Origin: Peptococcaceae bacterium UBA5356
GTDB lineage: Bacteria; Bacillota; Peptococcia; DRI-13; DTU073
Length of the DNA stretch: 5,223 nucleotides
Direction: 5' to 3'
Assembly (NCBI GenBank): GCA_002407935.1
Contig: DHPU01000033.1
Span: 14,490 to 19,712 of the forward strand
The position numbers and the translations under genes are program-made. Of the stretch, positions 5,131 to 5,223 are shown piece after piece; position 1 is the stretch's first letter, and each line of letters begins with the position of its first letter. A model generated the notes under the pieces. It saw nothing but the letters and a program-made list of their open reading frames with translations. It searched no databases and was not told the origin of the DNA.

Positions 5131-5223
5131 CTGCCGGAGGGTGACTATTATTGGGCAGCTAAACGTCCTTAGCGAAGGCGAGGCTAGTGATACCGAAGCC
5201 GCCGACACGGATGTCGGCGCTAG
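5131..5223. repeat. GC-rich palindromic tail, possible dispersed intergenic element (partial)
   Basis: From about 5151 GC content rises to about 61%, against roughly 40-48% in the pgcA stretches counted. A perfect 8-bp hairpin, CGCCGACA (5200-5207) with TGTCGGCG (5212-5219), closes on CGGA. A smaller CCTT/AAGG hairpin lies at 5167-5178, and GCTAG occurs at 5183-5187 and 5219-5223. No U-tract follows within the window. A frame from GTG 5141 stays open to the end, but its GGAGG abuts the start codon. The composition break and stacked palindromes fit a dispersed repeat, though a new gene beginning here cannot be excluded. Confidence 0.35.

Noticed and set aside
5110..5172. 20-codon frame (MYYLDKVLPEG...) after pgcA
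   Set aside because: It is too short, has only a weak CAAGG upstream and no recognisable family; it lies across the direct repeat and the composition break.

Overview
The window looks like chromosomal DNA of a low-to-moderate GC Gram-positive bacterium, probably a Clostridia member (a Peptococcaceae-like genome would fit, but this is inference). The grounds are strong AAGGAGG-type ribosome binding sites, an exported protein joining WG repeats to a copper-amine-oxidase N-terminal-like domain, a PgcA-type phosphohexomutase, and a tRNA-Thr with an encoded CCA end.

Left part (1-1250): the 3' part of a tRNA-Thr(CGT) gene and its hairpin terminator are followed by a compact two-gene operon. This encodes a 59-residue VbhA-like antitoxin and a 244-residue Fic-domain toxin. 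About 25 bases after the Fic gene lies the 3' end of a second, different tRNA (T arm, acceptor strand, CCA) without its 5' part. The intact tRNA and the remnant share an 18-bp direct repeat running through the CCA end into the flank, so the toxin-antitoxin operon sits in a 1,126-bp CCA-to-CCA unit. This resembles a cassette or island remnant at a tRNA locus. No integrase is present. A very long perfect hairpin follows the remnant.

Middle part (1335-2984, minus strand): a gene for an exported 549-residue protein with a signal peptide, about six to eight WG repeats and a C-terminal double-motif copper-amine-oxidase-N-like domain. It converges on the Fic operon and diverges from the mutase gene.

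The 373-bp divergent intergenic region (2985-3357) holds a 38-bp inverted repeat (14-bp arms, one G-T pair) over a candidate promoter of the WG-repeat gene, a sigma-A-like promoter toward the mutase, and a small intrinsic-terminator-like hairpin inside the mutase leader.

Right part (3358-5088, plus strand): a complete phosphoglucomutase/phosphomannomutase of the PgcA type, expected to interconvert hexose 6- and 1-phosphates for cell-envelope sugar nucleotides. The last ~90 bases are clearly GC-richer, carry a perfect 8-bp hairpin and run off the window. They look like a dispersed palindromic element rather than a normal terminator.

The most unusual points are the tRNA-fragment-flanked toxin-antitoxin unit and the atypical Fic/VbhA motif pair. 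The toxin lacks the second motif arginine and the antitoxin lacks the Ser/Thr of the inhibitory motif, while keeping its Glu-Gly.
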